Assembly: GCA_017610265.1 (NCBI GenBank)
Contig: JAFCCH010000004.1
Location: 1-36,210, forward strand
Length of the DNA stretch: 36,210 bases
Direction of reading: 5' to 3'
Origin: Nitrososphaerota archaeon
GTDB taxonomy: Archaea; Iainarchaeota; Iainarchaeia; Iainarchaeales; GCA-2688035
How positions within the stretch are numbered: position 1 is the stretch's first letter; every line of letters begins with the position of its first letter. The position numbers and the translations under genes were made by a program. Shown here piece by piece: positions 1 through 8,852 of the stretch. The notes beneath the pieces are model-generated. The model was not told the origin of the DNA. It made no database searches and worked only from the letters and a program-made list of their open reading frames with translations.

Positions 1-1
1 G

Positions 2-721
2 GCAACAGGTTCGCCTGTAACCTTAAACGGAAGCTGTTCTGATAGTGACGGTACAATTTCAAGCTGTGTCTGGACTGCTCCCGCCGGATGTATTGCAGGA
101 GCTCCTGTTGAAGACTGGACAGACCCTACTGATGTAAAAACTTCTATTGAGATTACCTGCACAGGTTCAGTTGGTGACATATTCACTGTTGATCTAAAGG
201 CAATTGATTCTGCCGCAAACTCTGACACTGACACAGCAGACATTGTAATTTCTGACTTTGGCACTTACTTAAAAATAATTCAGCTTAGTGCTGATCCAAT
301 AATCTTTGATGAACCAGGGCTGGCTTTTAGTTCGATAAATGTTGCGGTAGAAAATATCAGTTCAACTCCTGTCAATGCCCTTGTAAGACTTGAAGTTCTT
401 GACCCTACAACAAACGTGCCAATTGTTCCGCCAATGGTTTCTGAAAACAATTCTTGTGGTCTGTTGGCAGACGGAGACATCTGCAGCCTGACAGAGGTTG
501 CTTTTCCGGGAATTGACATTTCAACCATTCCAGGCGGAAGCTACAAATTGCAGGCTTCTGTTGAGGCCTTTTCAGGCAAAATTGATGACCAAAAAGCCCT
601 GTTTTTTACAATAAAGCAGCAAACTCCTGTGCCTGAAACAAACCTTATTCTTATTGCTGTAATTGCCTTATCTGTAATTGGAATAGTTTTTCTTTCAGGA
701 AATAAAAAACCTTTGAAATAG
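2..721 (+). CDS. C-terminal part of a secreted/surface protein with PKD/Ig-like domains and a C-terminal TM anchor (5' truncated by window edge)
   Basis: Frame 2 is open from the window start: ATGSPVTLNGSCSDSDGTISSCVWTAPAGC... (PKD-like). It ends in hydrophobic NLILIAVIALSVIGIVFLS followed by a basic tail GNKKPLK. The listed 416..721 ORF is only its last third. Confidence 0.75.
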   Translation, partial: ATGSPVTLNGSCSDSDGTISSCVWTAPAGCIAGAPVEDWTDPTDVKTSIEITCTGSVGDIFTVDLKAIDSAANSDTDTADIVISDFGTYLKIIQLSADPIIFDEPGLAFSSINVAVENISSTPVNALVRLEVLDPTTNVPIVPPMVSENNSCGLLADGDICSLTEVAFPGIDISTIPGGSYKLQASVEAFSGKIDDQKALFFTIKQQTPVPETNLILIAVIALSVIGIVFLSGNKKPLK

Positions 722-748
722 GGTATATTATTATTTTTTTGCCTGCTT

Positions 749-774
749 AATTCACTTAAATAATTCACTTAAAT
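749..774. repeat. Perfect 13-bp tandem duplication (aattcacttaaat x2)
   Basis: Direct reading, in the intergenic gap upstream of the 796 gene. Confidence 0.9.
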
Positions 775-795
775 TATAGTTTTTGGGTTTTTTTT

Positions 796-2127
796 ATGAA
801 GGGTAGCCAGTTATTTGCCGTTTTTATTGCAGTCCTGATGGTTGCATCAATTCTGGGTTATTACACAGCGCAGGAAATGCCAAGCACTCGGGATAGTCCT
901 GATGGAACTCCTCCTGAACAGGATTTGGCACTTGACTTTATTGCAAGTGATGTTGAAGCAAGTGTTTTCCAAATTCTTCCAACCATAAAAATTCAGGCAG
1001 AAACAGAGGAAACAGACATTGTGGCAATAAACAGCAGCATTTATGCAATTGAAGGCGTTAAAAAAGTCAGTGGCAGATTTGAACAACGGGCTTACACAAT
1101 GCTTGGCACAGGCTTTGTTTATGTTGCAGACATAAGCTTTTCCACTGACATGACTTCTTATGACGTAATTAAACTGCTTGAAGATGAGACCTCTCTTAAA
1201 TTTATTTCAGGCTACAACTTTGCTCTTGTTGAGCTTCCGACAACAGTTTCACTAACAAGTGTTGACAAAGTTCTAAATCTTTCAAGGGAACACGAGTTTA
1301 CAGAAAATCTTAGCGAGTCACTTGTAAGCTTTGATTCAATGGAAAAAGACCAGGTAAAAATAAGCCTTGAGGTAACCTTTGTTGGGGACAATGTTGTGCA
1401 AATGATGGCCTATGAGGAAGAAAACATTACTGCTACTCCTGTTGAAAAAACTGTTTCCTTGACGGCTCCGATTGCTTCTCTTGAAAAAAATCTTCTCATT
1501 GAAGCAGACAATGCATTTTATTCACAGCTTGATTTTGTTTCCAATGTTGAATCAGACATCAATGCCTTGCCCCCGGTAGAAACTGTAAATATCTTTGTTT
1601 CAGACTTCAATCCTGTTCTTTCATTTACCTTTGAAGAAGTGCTTGCAACAGAAACATTTTCAAAACTTGAATCTTTTCTAAATGATTTGAATGCAGAAAC
1701 TGTTTCACTTGCAAATGAGCCATTAAATGCAAGCATTGCCTTTAAAGCCGGAATTTCAGGCGCAGATTTCCTGGAGAAAAAGCTTGCAGTTGAAGCAAAG
1801 CTTGAAGAGCTTGGCATTGAAGTAGATGTTGAAGAGGCAAAAGGATTTGTGGCAGGGGAAATAACCCTTAAATCAGAAGACTCAGGCGCAGTCGCAACTG
1901 CCATCAATGCTCTTTTTGAAGAAAAAGGAATTTCTATAAAAATTGTACAGCCAGGTGTTTTAGCAGTAGCAGAAATTGAGGATTCTGAATTAACTCATAT
2001 GGTTGAGTCAGGTGAAGTGCAGGCAATGCTTAAGCCAGGGCACGGTCTCCAAGACCATGTTAATGTCGGCGTGGACATCGCCCTTGTAAGGGGTCTGCTT
2101 TCCTCGGCAACCGCAAACGAACAGTAA
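796..2127 (+). CDS. Membrane-anchored/secreted protein of unknown function (N-terminal hydrophobic segment, 443 aa)
   Basis: Long ORF with ATG start. N-terminus MKGSQLFAVFIAVLMVASILGYY is signal/TM-like; the rest is acidic and soluble-looking. Confidence 0.75.
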   Translation: MKGSQLFAVFIAVLMVASILGYYTAQEMPSTRDSPDGTPPEQDLALDFIASDVEASVFQILPTIKIQAETEETDIVAINSSIYAIEGVKKVSGRFEQRAYTMLGTGFVYVADISFSTDMTSYDVIKLLEDETSLKFISGYNFALVELPTTVSLTSVDKVLNLSREHEFTENLSESLVSFDSMEKDQVKISLEVTFVGDNVVQMMAYEEENITATPVEKTVSLTAPIASLEKNLLIEADNAFYSQLDFVSNVESDINALPPVETVNIFVSDFNPVLSFTFEEVLATETFSKLESFLNDLNAETVSLANEPLNASIAFKAGISGADFLEKKLAVEAKLEELGIEVDVEEAKGFVAGEITLKSEDSGAVATAINALFEEKGISIKIVQPGVLAVAEIEDSELTHMVESGEVQAMLKPGHGLQDHVNVGVDIALVRGLLSSATANEQ

Positions 2128-2194
2128 ATTAATTTTGCAGCCACAGACTAATTTAATTGCAAACAATGCTTTGTTTTCACTTTTTTTTAAGCCT

Positions 2195-2239
2195 AATCAG
2201 TTTTCGCCTTTTAACCTGAATCAGTTTTCGCCTTTTAAC
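2195..2239. repeat. Two 21-bp direct copies (aatcagttttcgccttttaac) with 3-bp spacer at the nac 3' end
   Basis: Copies at 2195-2215 and 2219-2239; the unit includes the nac stop codon context (KGEN-stop). Confidence 0.9.
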
Positions 2240-2562
2240 TCAAGTATTGCTGCAGCAATGTCGCCCTCGTTTTTCTTCAACGCGGCTTCGGCTTTTTTTT
2301 CGTTAACATTGGCTTGCTTTACAACCATTTCAATATCTTCCTTGCTTGGGCCTGTTTCTTCTTCAACCTCGTCGCCCATAACTGTGTAGGTTTTTTTGCC
2401 CTGCATGTTTATGGCTGTAACGCTTGCGTTCTCAATAATTATCTTTTTTGTTTTGCCTTCAATAATGACTCGCTCAGCATCAACTTCTTCATTTTTAATG
2501 CCCATTTGCTTCATTATTTTTTGCATGGCTCTTGGGTCCATACCTTTCATTCCCGGAAACAT
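2221..2562 (-). CDS. nac: Nascent polypeptide-associated complex (NAC) protein, archaeal alpha-NAC
   Basis: MFPGMKGMDPRAMQKIMKQMGI...KTYTVMGDEVEEE...SKEDIEMVVKQANVNEKKAEAALKKNEGDIAAAILEL shows the NAC domain plus C-terminal UBA-like helix. The start is placed at the internal Met (MFPGM), not the longer 2625 ORF start. Confidence 0.93.
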   Translation of the reverse strand: MFPGMKGMDPRAMQKIMKQMGIKNEEVDAERVIIEGKTKKIIIENASVTAINMQGKKTYTVMGDEVEEETGPSKEDIEMVVKQANVNEKKAEAALKKNEGDIAAAILELKGEN

Positions 2563-2636
2563 CGAATCAACTCCTTTTTTGACAAAATTCTTTTGGTAGA
2601 AAAAGCTTTTTAACCTGCGCCACACTAAATCTTCTT

Positions 2637-3290
2637 ATGAGGAAGGATCTCATAAGCTCTTTTGGACAGCTTCAAAAAGTGCTGCCGAAGGATTTTAACG
2701 TTGAAAAAGAGGGTGCCAGGGTTTCAGCATTAAAGCATTACTTGTCAAAGGGCGGAGTGCTTCACATTGCGCCTGCCAGTAAGGGCTGGCCAAAGCTTTT
2801 GTATCCAACAAAGGCTCATTTGAGAAAAAAAATTGATGAAACAAGGCAGCTCTACAATCAGTATGATACAAGACTTAGCAGCTGGACCAAAAAATTCAAT
2901 GATGCAAAATCTTATCATTCCCTGCACAATTTTAAAAAATTAAAAGAGCCATTGTTCTGGAAACACATAGCAAAGTGCGCGGTTGATCCCGATTACAAGA
3001 ACGATTCCCAAAAAGTAAAGCTTCCTGTTCATCTTGTTTCAGACAACAGATGGAAGCCAATGGTCAAAATGTTTGTTCAAGACCTTGATTACAGAAAACA
3101 GCTTGTTCAAACTGTTGACGAAAGCATTGTCTACAAAAAGGAAAAAAGGGTTGCACAATATGCTGACTTGCTTCAAAAGTTTAGGATGGAGCAAAGCAAC
3201 AGGAAAATTGACGAATTAAAGTTGAAAATAGGGGTGTTGGAAGCAGACATTAGTGCAATGCAAGAGCTTGCAAGATGGGCCTCTTTCTAA
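2637..3290 (+). CDS. Conserved-looking protein of unknown function, basic and coiled-coil-rich (217 aa)
   Basis: ORF divergent from nac; lysine-rich helical C-terminus (RKIDELKLKIGVLEADISAMQELA). Confidence 0.7.
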   Translation: MRKDLISSFGQLQKVLPKDFNVEKEGARVSALKHYLSKGGVLHIAPASKGWPKLLYPTKAHLRKKIDETRQLYNQYDTRLSSWTKKFNDAKSYHSLHNFKKLKEPLFWKHIAKCAVDPDYKNDSQKVKLPVHLVSDNRWKPMVKMFVQDLDYRKQLVQTVDESIVYKKEKRVAQYADLLQKFRMEQSNRKIDELKLKIGVLEADISAMQELARWASF

Positions 3291-3387
3291 AAAGCTCTTT
3301 TTATTAGGTCAAGCTTTTATTTCCTTGAATTAACTTCCAATTTTGTTAAGCCCAACCTTTAAATATTTCAAAATCCTTTCTTTTGGC

Positions 3388-3969
3388 ATGGATAAAAGGA
3401 TTTTGCTTGTTTCAATTGCCCTTGTGGCAATTCTCTTAAGCGGCTGTGTAACGCCAAGCCTTGAGGGACAGACAAAAAGGTTTGAAAAAGACGGTTTTGG
3501 CCTAAACTATGGTGAAGAGCCAGGCTGGCTTGACTGGAAGGAAGTTCCCTTTGCCGAAATAATGCTTAAGGCAATGCTGGCGGACATGGGTGAGGAGCCG
3601 GAACTTGTTCTCATAAAGGACGAGGGCGGCGATGATTCAGCTCCTGACATGGCATTTATCGGCCTTGTAATGACTGACAACGAGTCTAAATATTCAAGCG
3701 TTTTGGAAATCCCTGTTGAAGAACTTGAAGCAGGCCCAGGCGTTTTACCAGGCAATTTTTCAAATCCGGAGATTAAAAGAATTGGAAGCATTGACTGGAT
3801 TTATCTTTCAGCAGAGCAATCAGATGAAGAAGCGCCAAACATGTCTGACATGGCGGTTACAATCTGCAATGACAAGCTTGTGGTTCTTCTTTTGATTAAT
3901 GGAAAGGAAAATGCGCAGGAGAACAGGGATTATTTTCAGACCATAGCGGCTTCAGCCGATTGTTCTTAA
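3388..3969 (+). CDS. Predicted lipoprotein of unknown function
   Basis: Start at internal ATG: MDKRILLVSIALVAILLSGC, a signal peptide with lipobox LLSGC. The upstream 15 codons of the ORF call are unlikely. Confidence 0.75.
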   Translation: MDKRILLVSIALVAILLSGCVTPSLEGQTKRFEKDGFGLNYGEEPGWLDWKEVPFAEIMLKAMLADMGEEPELVLIKDEGGDDSAPDMAFIGLVMTDNESKYSSVLEIPVEELEAGPGVLPGNFSNPEIKRIGSIDWIYLSAEQSDEEAPNMSDMAVTICNDKLVVLLLINGKENAQENRDYFQTIAASADCS

Positions 3970-3991
3970 ATTTAAAATTGGAGGTTTTTCA

Positions 3992-4735
3992 ATGGAATAC
4001 AAAATTACAGGAGACATTCTTCAAACAGTTGACATGACCCTTAACGCAGGTGAAAGGGTTTACTGCGAGTCAGGCGCACTTGCCTGGATGAGCGACAATG
4101 TAAAAATGGAAACAAAAGCCAAGGGCGGCATAATGAAAAGCATTGGACGTGCTTTTACTGGTGAATCATTCTTTTTGGTTGATTACTTTGTGGAAGACGG
4201 AAAGGGCATGATAAGCTTTGCCGCAGAATATCCTGGGAAAACAATTCCATTTGAGTTAAAGGACGGGCAAAGCGTTATTGCACAAAAGGACGCTTTCCTT
4301 GTTGCAGACAACTCTGTTAAAATGGAGGTCTTCTTCCAAAAAAAGCTTGGAGCAGGAATCTTTGGAGGGGAAGGTTTCCTCTTGCAAAAGTTTACAGGAC
4401 CCGGCAATGTCTTTGCAAGCGTTGGAGGCGAAATTGTTTCATTTAATTTGCAGGCAGGGCAAAGGCTGAAAGTAAACCCTGGTTTTGTTGCCGCATTTGA
4501 GCCAACAGTTCAATTTGACATTCAGACAGTTAAAGGCATTAAGAACATTCTTTTCGGAGGCGAAGGCTTGTTTCTTGCAACAGTTTCAGGCCCTGGAAGG
4601 GTTTGGCTTCAGACAATGCCAATAAGGCATCTTGCAAACAAGATAAATGAATTTATTCCAACCAAGGGCGGAGGGCAAAGCAAAGGCGGTTCTGGCCTAA
4701 GCCTTGGAGCCGGAGGACTCAATTTTAAGTTGTGA
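3992..4735 (+). CDS. AIM24/TIGR00266 family protein
   Basis: MEYKITGDILQTVDMTLNAGERVYCESGALAWMSDNVKMETKAKGGIMKSIGRAFTGESFFLVDY... with GPGRVWLQTMPIRHLANKI; preceded by a GGAGG-like RBS (attggaggttt). Confidence 0.9.
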   Translation: MEYKITGDILQTVDMTLNAGERVYCESGALAWMSDNVKMETKAKGGIMKSIGRAFTGESFFLVDYFVEDGKGMISFAAEYPGKTIPFELKDGQSVIAQKDAFLVADNSVKMEVFFQKKLGAGIFGGEGFLLQKFTGPGNVFASVGGEIVSFNLQAGQRLKVNPGFVAAFEPTVQFDIQTVKGIKNILFGGEGLFLATVSGPGRVWLQTMPIRHLANKINEFIPTKGGGQSKGGSGLSLGAGGLNFKL

Positions 4736-5064
4736 TTTCCATGAACAAATCACTTGCATTAATTTTGACTCCAGTTGTCCTTCTGGCGGCATTAGCCATT
4801 TCACTTCTTTTGGCAGTTGTGTTGGTTGTTTTCCTTGCATTCAATCCATTGGTTGTTTTGGGTATTGTCGGGATTGTTGCAGTGCTTCTTGCAGTGATTG
4901 TCATAAGCCTGGTAATTTTCACAGGCATCATGTTGGCAATCTTTGTCTTTGGAACAATCTACTTTATCCTGCGCGATGTAAACGAGCCATTTCAGAGAAC
5001 AGAGAGTAAGGACTATTCGCCGGGTCAGCAGGAAGAAGTTGGCAGAAAAAAGCAGAGCTTGTGA
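4732..5064 (+). CDS. Small membrane protein with two adjacent hydrophobic segments
   Basis: 110 aa; long hydrophobic stretch LALILTPVVLLAALAISLLLAVVLVVFLAF...VLLAVIVISLVIFTGIMLAIFVFGTIYF; start overlaps the AIM24 gene end by 4 nt. Confidence 0.7.
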   Translation: MISMNKSLALILTPVVLLAALAISLLLAVVLVVFLAFNPLVVLGIVGIVAVLLAVIVISLVIFTGIMLAIFVFGTIYFILRDVNEPFQRTESKDYSPGQQEEVGRKKQSL

Positions 5065-5070
5065 TCTTGA

Positions 5071-6603
5071 ATGAAAAAGCTGTTCTTTATTTTTATCATT
5101 CTGCTCTTAAGTGGTTGCATAACAACAGACGGCAATTCAAGTGATTCATCCGGAACTCATCCTCTTGAGTGGCCTGACGGTTCTGGTAGTGGTGCAAAAA
5201 CAGAGGCTCCTGAAATAAAATTGCCTGAAAGCCCTTTGACTGCGGAATTTGCTTTTAGCAATCCTGAAACAGGCAGGGTGAGAGACAGGTTTATTGACAG
5301 TAAAGGAAATACTTATATTCTTGGCGATCCAAAGGACAAAGACATGGCTTTTTTCATTGAGAAATATGATTCAAGCGGAAACCTTGCCTGGACAAAAAGT
5401 TGTGGAGGCAGTTTTAACTGGGGCCTTGACCGCCTTTCATTATTTGTTGACTCAGAGGAAAACCCTTACATAGCGGGCTTTTTCAGGGGGGAAATTTTGG
5501 GCGAGTTTTCCTGCGGTGCAGATGTTGAAGTGGTTAAAACAGGCTCTGTTTGGCCTGTTCTTTGGGGTGTAAAATTTAGTCAGGATGGAACACCGCTTTG
5601 GGCAAAAAGCTTCAATATTGTTGACTTTGGAATGATTATGAATGTTGGTTTTGACAAGTTTTTCGTTGACCAGTCACAAAATATTTATGTTCTTGGAAGT
5701 TCAGTGCAGAACATAAGTTTTGGCAATGACGTTAGTTTGCCTACAAAAAACAAAGACGATTATTTTTTCTTTTTAACAAAATACACTTCTGATATAGCTG
5801 CCCAGTGGGCAAAGACCGCCAGTGGCCCAGGTAGTGAATCCTTAGGACAATTATTTGTTGACAAGGGAGGCAATGCATATATTTCAGGGCAGGCAGCAGT
5901 CTTTCCAGAAAGCAAGGGTTTGACAAACTTTGGCAATGGCATTGAAATTGAACCAGGTTTCTTCATTGCAAAATATAATTCAGGTGGAGAAATTCAATGG
6001 GCTAAAAGCAAGGAAGGCATTTTTAGAGTTGACCCAACTGACATTTTTGTTGACGATTCAAGCAATGTTTATTTGACAGGAGTCACTATTAGAGATTTAA
6101 ATCTTAGTCCAGATGTTTATATCCCAAGACACGAAGACTTTTTCAATCTTGGATTTTTTGTAAAATACAGTTCTGACGGAACTCCCTTGTTTGCAAAAGC
6201 AGTCTTTGCAGACGACGACGCAGTGATAAATTCTGTCTTTGTTGACTCTTCTGGAAACATTTTTGTTGCAGGTTATTTCAAGGGAGATGCTGATTTTGGA
6301 AATGGAATTATTGCATCAGGCTTTGAGAAAAGAAGTTCTTTCATCGCAAAATACAATTCTAGCGGGGAAATTCAATGGGTGGAAGTTCCTTCAGGAGAAG
6401 GAACAGGCGGCTCTTACAATATGTCTGTTGACGATTCTGGCGGAATAGGAAGCAACTATATGAGCTCTATAAACATTGATTCTTCCGGAAACATTTATGT
6501 ACTAGGCTCCAAAACAGGTTTGCTTGATTTTGGAAACAATGTTTTAATAGAAGACGATGGCTCCTCAAACTACGAATTCTTCTCGGCCAAGTACAAACAG
6601 TAG
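5071..6603 (+). CDS. Lipoprotein with SBBP-like beta-propeller repeats
   Basis: Lipobox MKKLFFIFIILLLSGC. Repeated 'DSSGNIYVLG...FFIAKYNSSGEIQWAK' units are typical of SBBP-type propellers. Confidence 0.85.
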   Translation: MKKLFFIFIILLLSGCITTDGNSSDSSGTHPLEWPDGSGSGAKTEAPEIKLPESPLTAEFAFSNPETGRVRDRFIDSKGNTYILGDPKDKDMAFFIEKYDSSGNLAWTKSCGGSFNWGLDRLSLFVDSEENPYIAGFFRGEILGEFSCGADVEVVKTGSVWPVLWGVKFSQDGTPLWAKSFNIVDFGMIMNVGFDKFFVDQSQNIYVLGSSVQNISFGNDVSLPTKNKDDYFFFLTKYTSDIAAQWAKTASGPGSESLGQLFVDKGGNAYISGQAAVFPESKGLTNFGNGIEIEPGFFIAKYNSGGEIQWAKSKEGIFRVDPTDIFVDDSSNVYLTGVTIRDLNLSPDVYIPRHEDFFNLGFFVKYSSDGTPLFAKAVFADDDAVINSVFVDSSGNIFVAGYFKGDADFGNGIIASGFEKRSSFIAKYNSSGEIQWVEVPSGEGTGGSYNMSVDDSGGIGSNYMSSINIDSSGNIYVLGSKTGLLDFGNNVLIEDDGSSNYEFFSAKYKQ

Positions 6604-6630
6604 CCGTCTCGCCCGGCTGGTGTGAGTAAA

Positions 6631-6657
6631 AGGCTATTTCGCTTTGCTCAATAGCCT
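6631..6657. repeat. Intergenic hairpin: perfect 8-bp inverted repeat AGGCTATT / AATAGCCT, 11-nt loop
   Basis: aggctatt (6631-6638) tcgctttgctc aatagcct (6650-6657), between the SBBP lipoprotein stop and the helicase start. Confidence 0.6.
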
Positions 6658-6731
6658 GACTTCACTTACTTTTACCGGAAGCCTGCTTTGAAATCCATTT
6701 TAAATGGCTTTTCCAATCAAATTAATTTACA

Positions 6732-8729
6732 ATGAATGTTGAAAAAAAGGTTCTTGAATTAAGTGGGATTCCAGGTTTTAATCCAATGCAGAAAGCCGTT
6801 CTCAAAAAGGACTGGAAGAACAAAAGCATTGTTGCATCTGCGCCAACAGCCTCCGGCAAAACACTGCTTGCAGAACTTGCCGCAGTAAATTCTGTGGTTG
6901 AAAAAAAGCGCAAGGTAATTTACACCTGTCCTTTGAGGGCCCTTGCAGCAGAGCACTGGTCTGAATTCAAGCGAAAGTATTCCTTTGAATTAAAGATAAG
7001 GGTTGCATTAAGCACAGGAGACCTTGACGGCAGCTCTTCCTACTTACAAAATTACGACATTATTTTTACAACCTATGAAAAGCTCGACTCTTTGCTGAGG
7101 CACAGATCTGACTGGCTTTCCTCAGTTGGCCTTCTTGTAATCGACGAGGCCCATTCTCTTGGAAGTGACCGTGGTCCAACAATTGAAATGGGTGTTACAA
7201 AACTGCGTGCCCTGAATCCAGTGTTGCAGGTTCTTGCATTGAGTGCAACAATTCCAAACGCAAAAGAGCTTTCAGAATGGCTTGAGGCCGAACTTATTGA
7301 AAGTGACTACAGGCCGATTCCCTTAAGGGAAGGGGTTTTCTTTGACGGGGAAATAGAGTATGCCAACGGCAAAAAGGAAAGCCTTGAATTAAAGGAAGCC
7401 ATCAAGGCTCTTGTCAAAGACACTCTTTTTTCAAAGGGAAAGCAGGCCCTTGTCTTTGCAAATACCAGAAAGAGGGCTGAAAGTATTGCAAGCCAGCTTG
7501 CGCCCTTTGTCGAAAAGCATTTGGATGAAAAGGAAAAAAAGATTCTTGAAAAAGAAAGCAAACCGGTTCTGACTGCATTGGAGGCTCCGACAGAGCAATG
7601 CAGAAAACTTTCTTACCTTATTTCAAAAGGGGTTTCATTCCACCACGCAGGCCTTCTTGGAAAGCAAAGGACAATTGTTGAAGACTTGTTTAAGTCAAAT
7701 AAGATAAAATTAATTGCGGCAACCCCCACTTTGGCTGCCGGAGTAAACATGCCAAGCCACACAGTAATTATTCCGTCCCTTTACAGATACACAGCTGCAG
7801 GAATGCAGAGAATTCCTGTTTCAGAATATAAGCAACAGGTTGGAAGGGCCGGCAGGCCAAGGTATGACACTGAAGGCAGAGGCATTGTTGTTGCAAGGTC
7901 TGAATCAGACAAGGAAGATGTGCTTGAATCATTCATTAACGGGACAGTTGAGCCGGTTGATTCCAAACTTGGCTACGAACCAATTCTCAGAACCCACATG
8001 CTGGCCTTAATCGCATCCCATTTTGTACACGACCTTGCCAGCATGGAAGAATTTTTCAAGAAAACATTTTATGCAAAGCAGTTTAGCAATATGCAGGCCC
8101 TTTTTGAAAAGCTGCAAAATGTTCTTGAACAGCTTGAGGAAATGGAATTTATTTCAAAGTTCTCTCCTTTGTCCTATCTTTTTCTTGTTTGCAACTGCAG
8201 TGAGATGGTGCCTTGGGTTTCAACAGGCAAAGCCAATGAGCCAGGCCTTTGGGATCAGCTTCAGTTAAGGCACCTTGAAATTCCGGTTGACCTTGACAGG
8301 GAAATGTTTTTCGATTTGAACCTTTTGAAAAAATTTAATACTTGCCTGATGCTGGAACAGTGGATTGAGGAATCAAGAGAACAGACAATAATGGACGACT
8401 TCAAAACACAGCCTGGAATTCTTCATGCAAAATTGAACAGGGCAGACTGGCTTTGCTATTCAACTTTGGAGATTGCAAAACTTTTGAAAATGCAGAGGCA
8501 TTATACCGGTTTGTCAAAGCTTAGGAAAAGACTCAAGCACGGAATCAAGGAAGAGCTGATAATGCTTTCAGAGGTTCGTTATATCGGAAGGGTTCGTGCA
8601 AGAAAGCTTTGGAGAAACAAGATTAGGACAGTTGCGGAATTAAAGAAAACAGATGTAAAGGATTTGTCAAGGCTGTTGGGAGAGGGCACTGCCAGAAAGG
8701 TCAAACAAGCTCTTGGCCAAAAGGCCTAA
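6732..8729 (+). CDS. hel308: Hel308/Ski2-family superfamily 2 DNA helicase
   Basis: Motifs APTASGKTLLAELA (Walker A), VIDEAHSLGSDRGP (DEAH), LSATIPN, HHAGLL, QVGRAGRPRYDTEG, plus a C-terminal helix-hairpin-helix-like region. Confidence 0.92.
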   Translation: MNVEKKVLELSGIPGFNPMQKAVLKKDWKNKSIVASAPTASGKTLLAELAAVNSVVEKKRKVIYTCPLRALAAEHWSEFKRKYSFELKIRVALSTGDLDGSSSYLQNYDIIFTTYEKLDSLLRHRSDWLSSVGLLVIDEAHSLGSDRGPTIEMGVTKLRALNPVLQVLALSATIPNAKELSEWLEAELIESDYRPIPLREGVFFDGEIEYANGKKESLELKEAIKALVKDTLFSKGKQALVFANTRKRAESIASQLAPFVEKHLDEKEKKILEKESKPVLTALEAPTEQCRKLSYLISKGVSFHHAGLLGKQRTIVEDLFKSNKIKLIAATPTLAAGVNMPSHTVIIPSLYRYTAAGMQRIPVSEYKQQVGRAGRPRYDTEGRGIVVARSESDKEDVLESFINGTVEPVDSKLGYEPILRTHMLALIASHFVHDLASMEEFFKKTFYAKQFSNMQALFEKLQNVLEQLEEMEFISKFSPLSYLFLVCNCSEMVPWVSTGKANEPGLWDQLQLRHLEIPVDLDREMFFDLNLLKKFNTCLMLEQWIEESREQTIMDDFKTQPGILHAKLNRADWLCYSTLEIAKLLKMQRHYTGLSKLRKRLKHGIKEELIMLSEVRYIGRVRARKLWRNKIRTVAELKKTDVKDLSRLLGEGTARKVKQALGQKA

Positions 8730-8792
8730 TCTCCGACTTTTTCGCAAGCTCTTTTTTCAAAAATTCTTTGTCTAAAAACAGTCTCCACAATC

Positions 8793-8801
8793 TTTATTAA
8801 T
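8793..8801 (+). promoter_or_regulatory. TATA-like element (tttattaat) upstream of the 1495-aa gene
   Basis: Sequence aatctttattaat about 60 bp before the 8853 ATG. The same 13-mer lies upstream of the paralogous 17573 gene. Confidence 0.45.
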
Positions 8802-8852
8802 GGCAAAACAATCCCTATTACTGAAAAGAATTAATTTGTAAAGGTTTCAAAA

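Noticed and set aside
2563-2625. N-terminal extension of the NAC ORF (MWRRLKSFFYQKNFVKKGVDS)
   Set aside because: Archaeal NAC normally starts near MFPGM; the extension overlaps the likely promoter and the divergent gene's upstream region.
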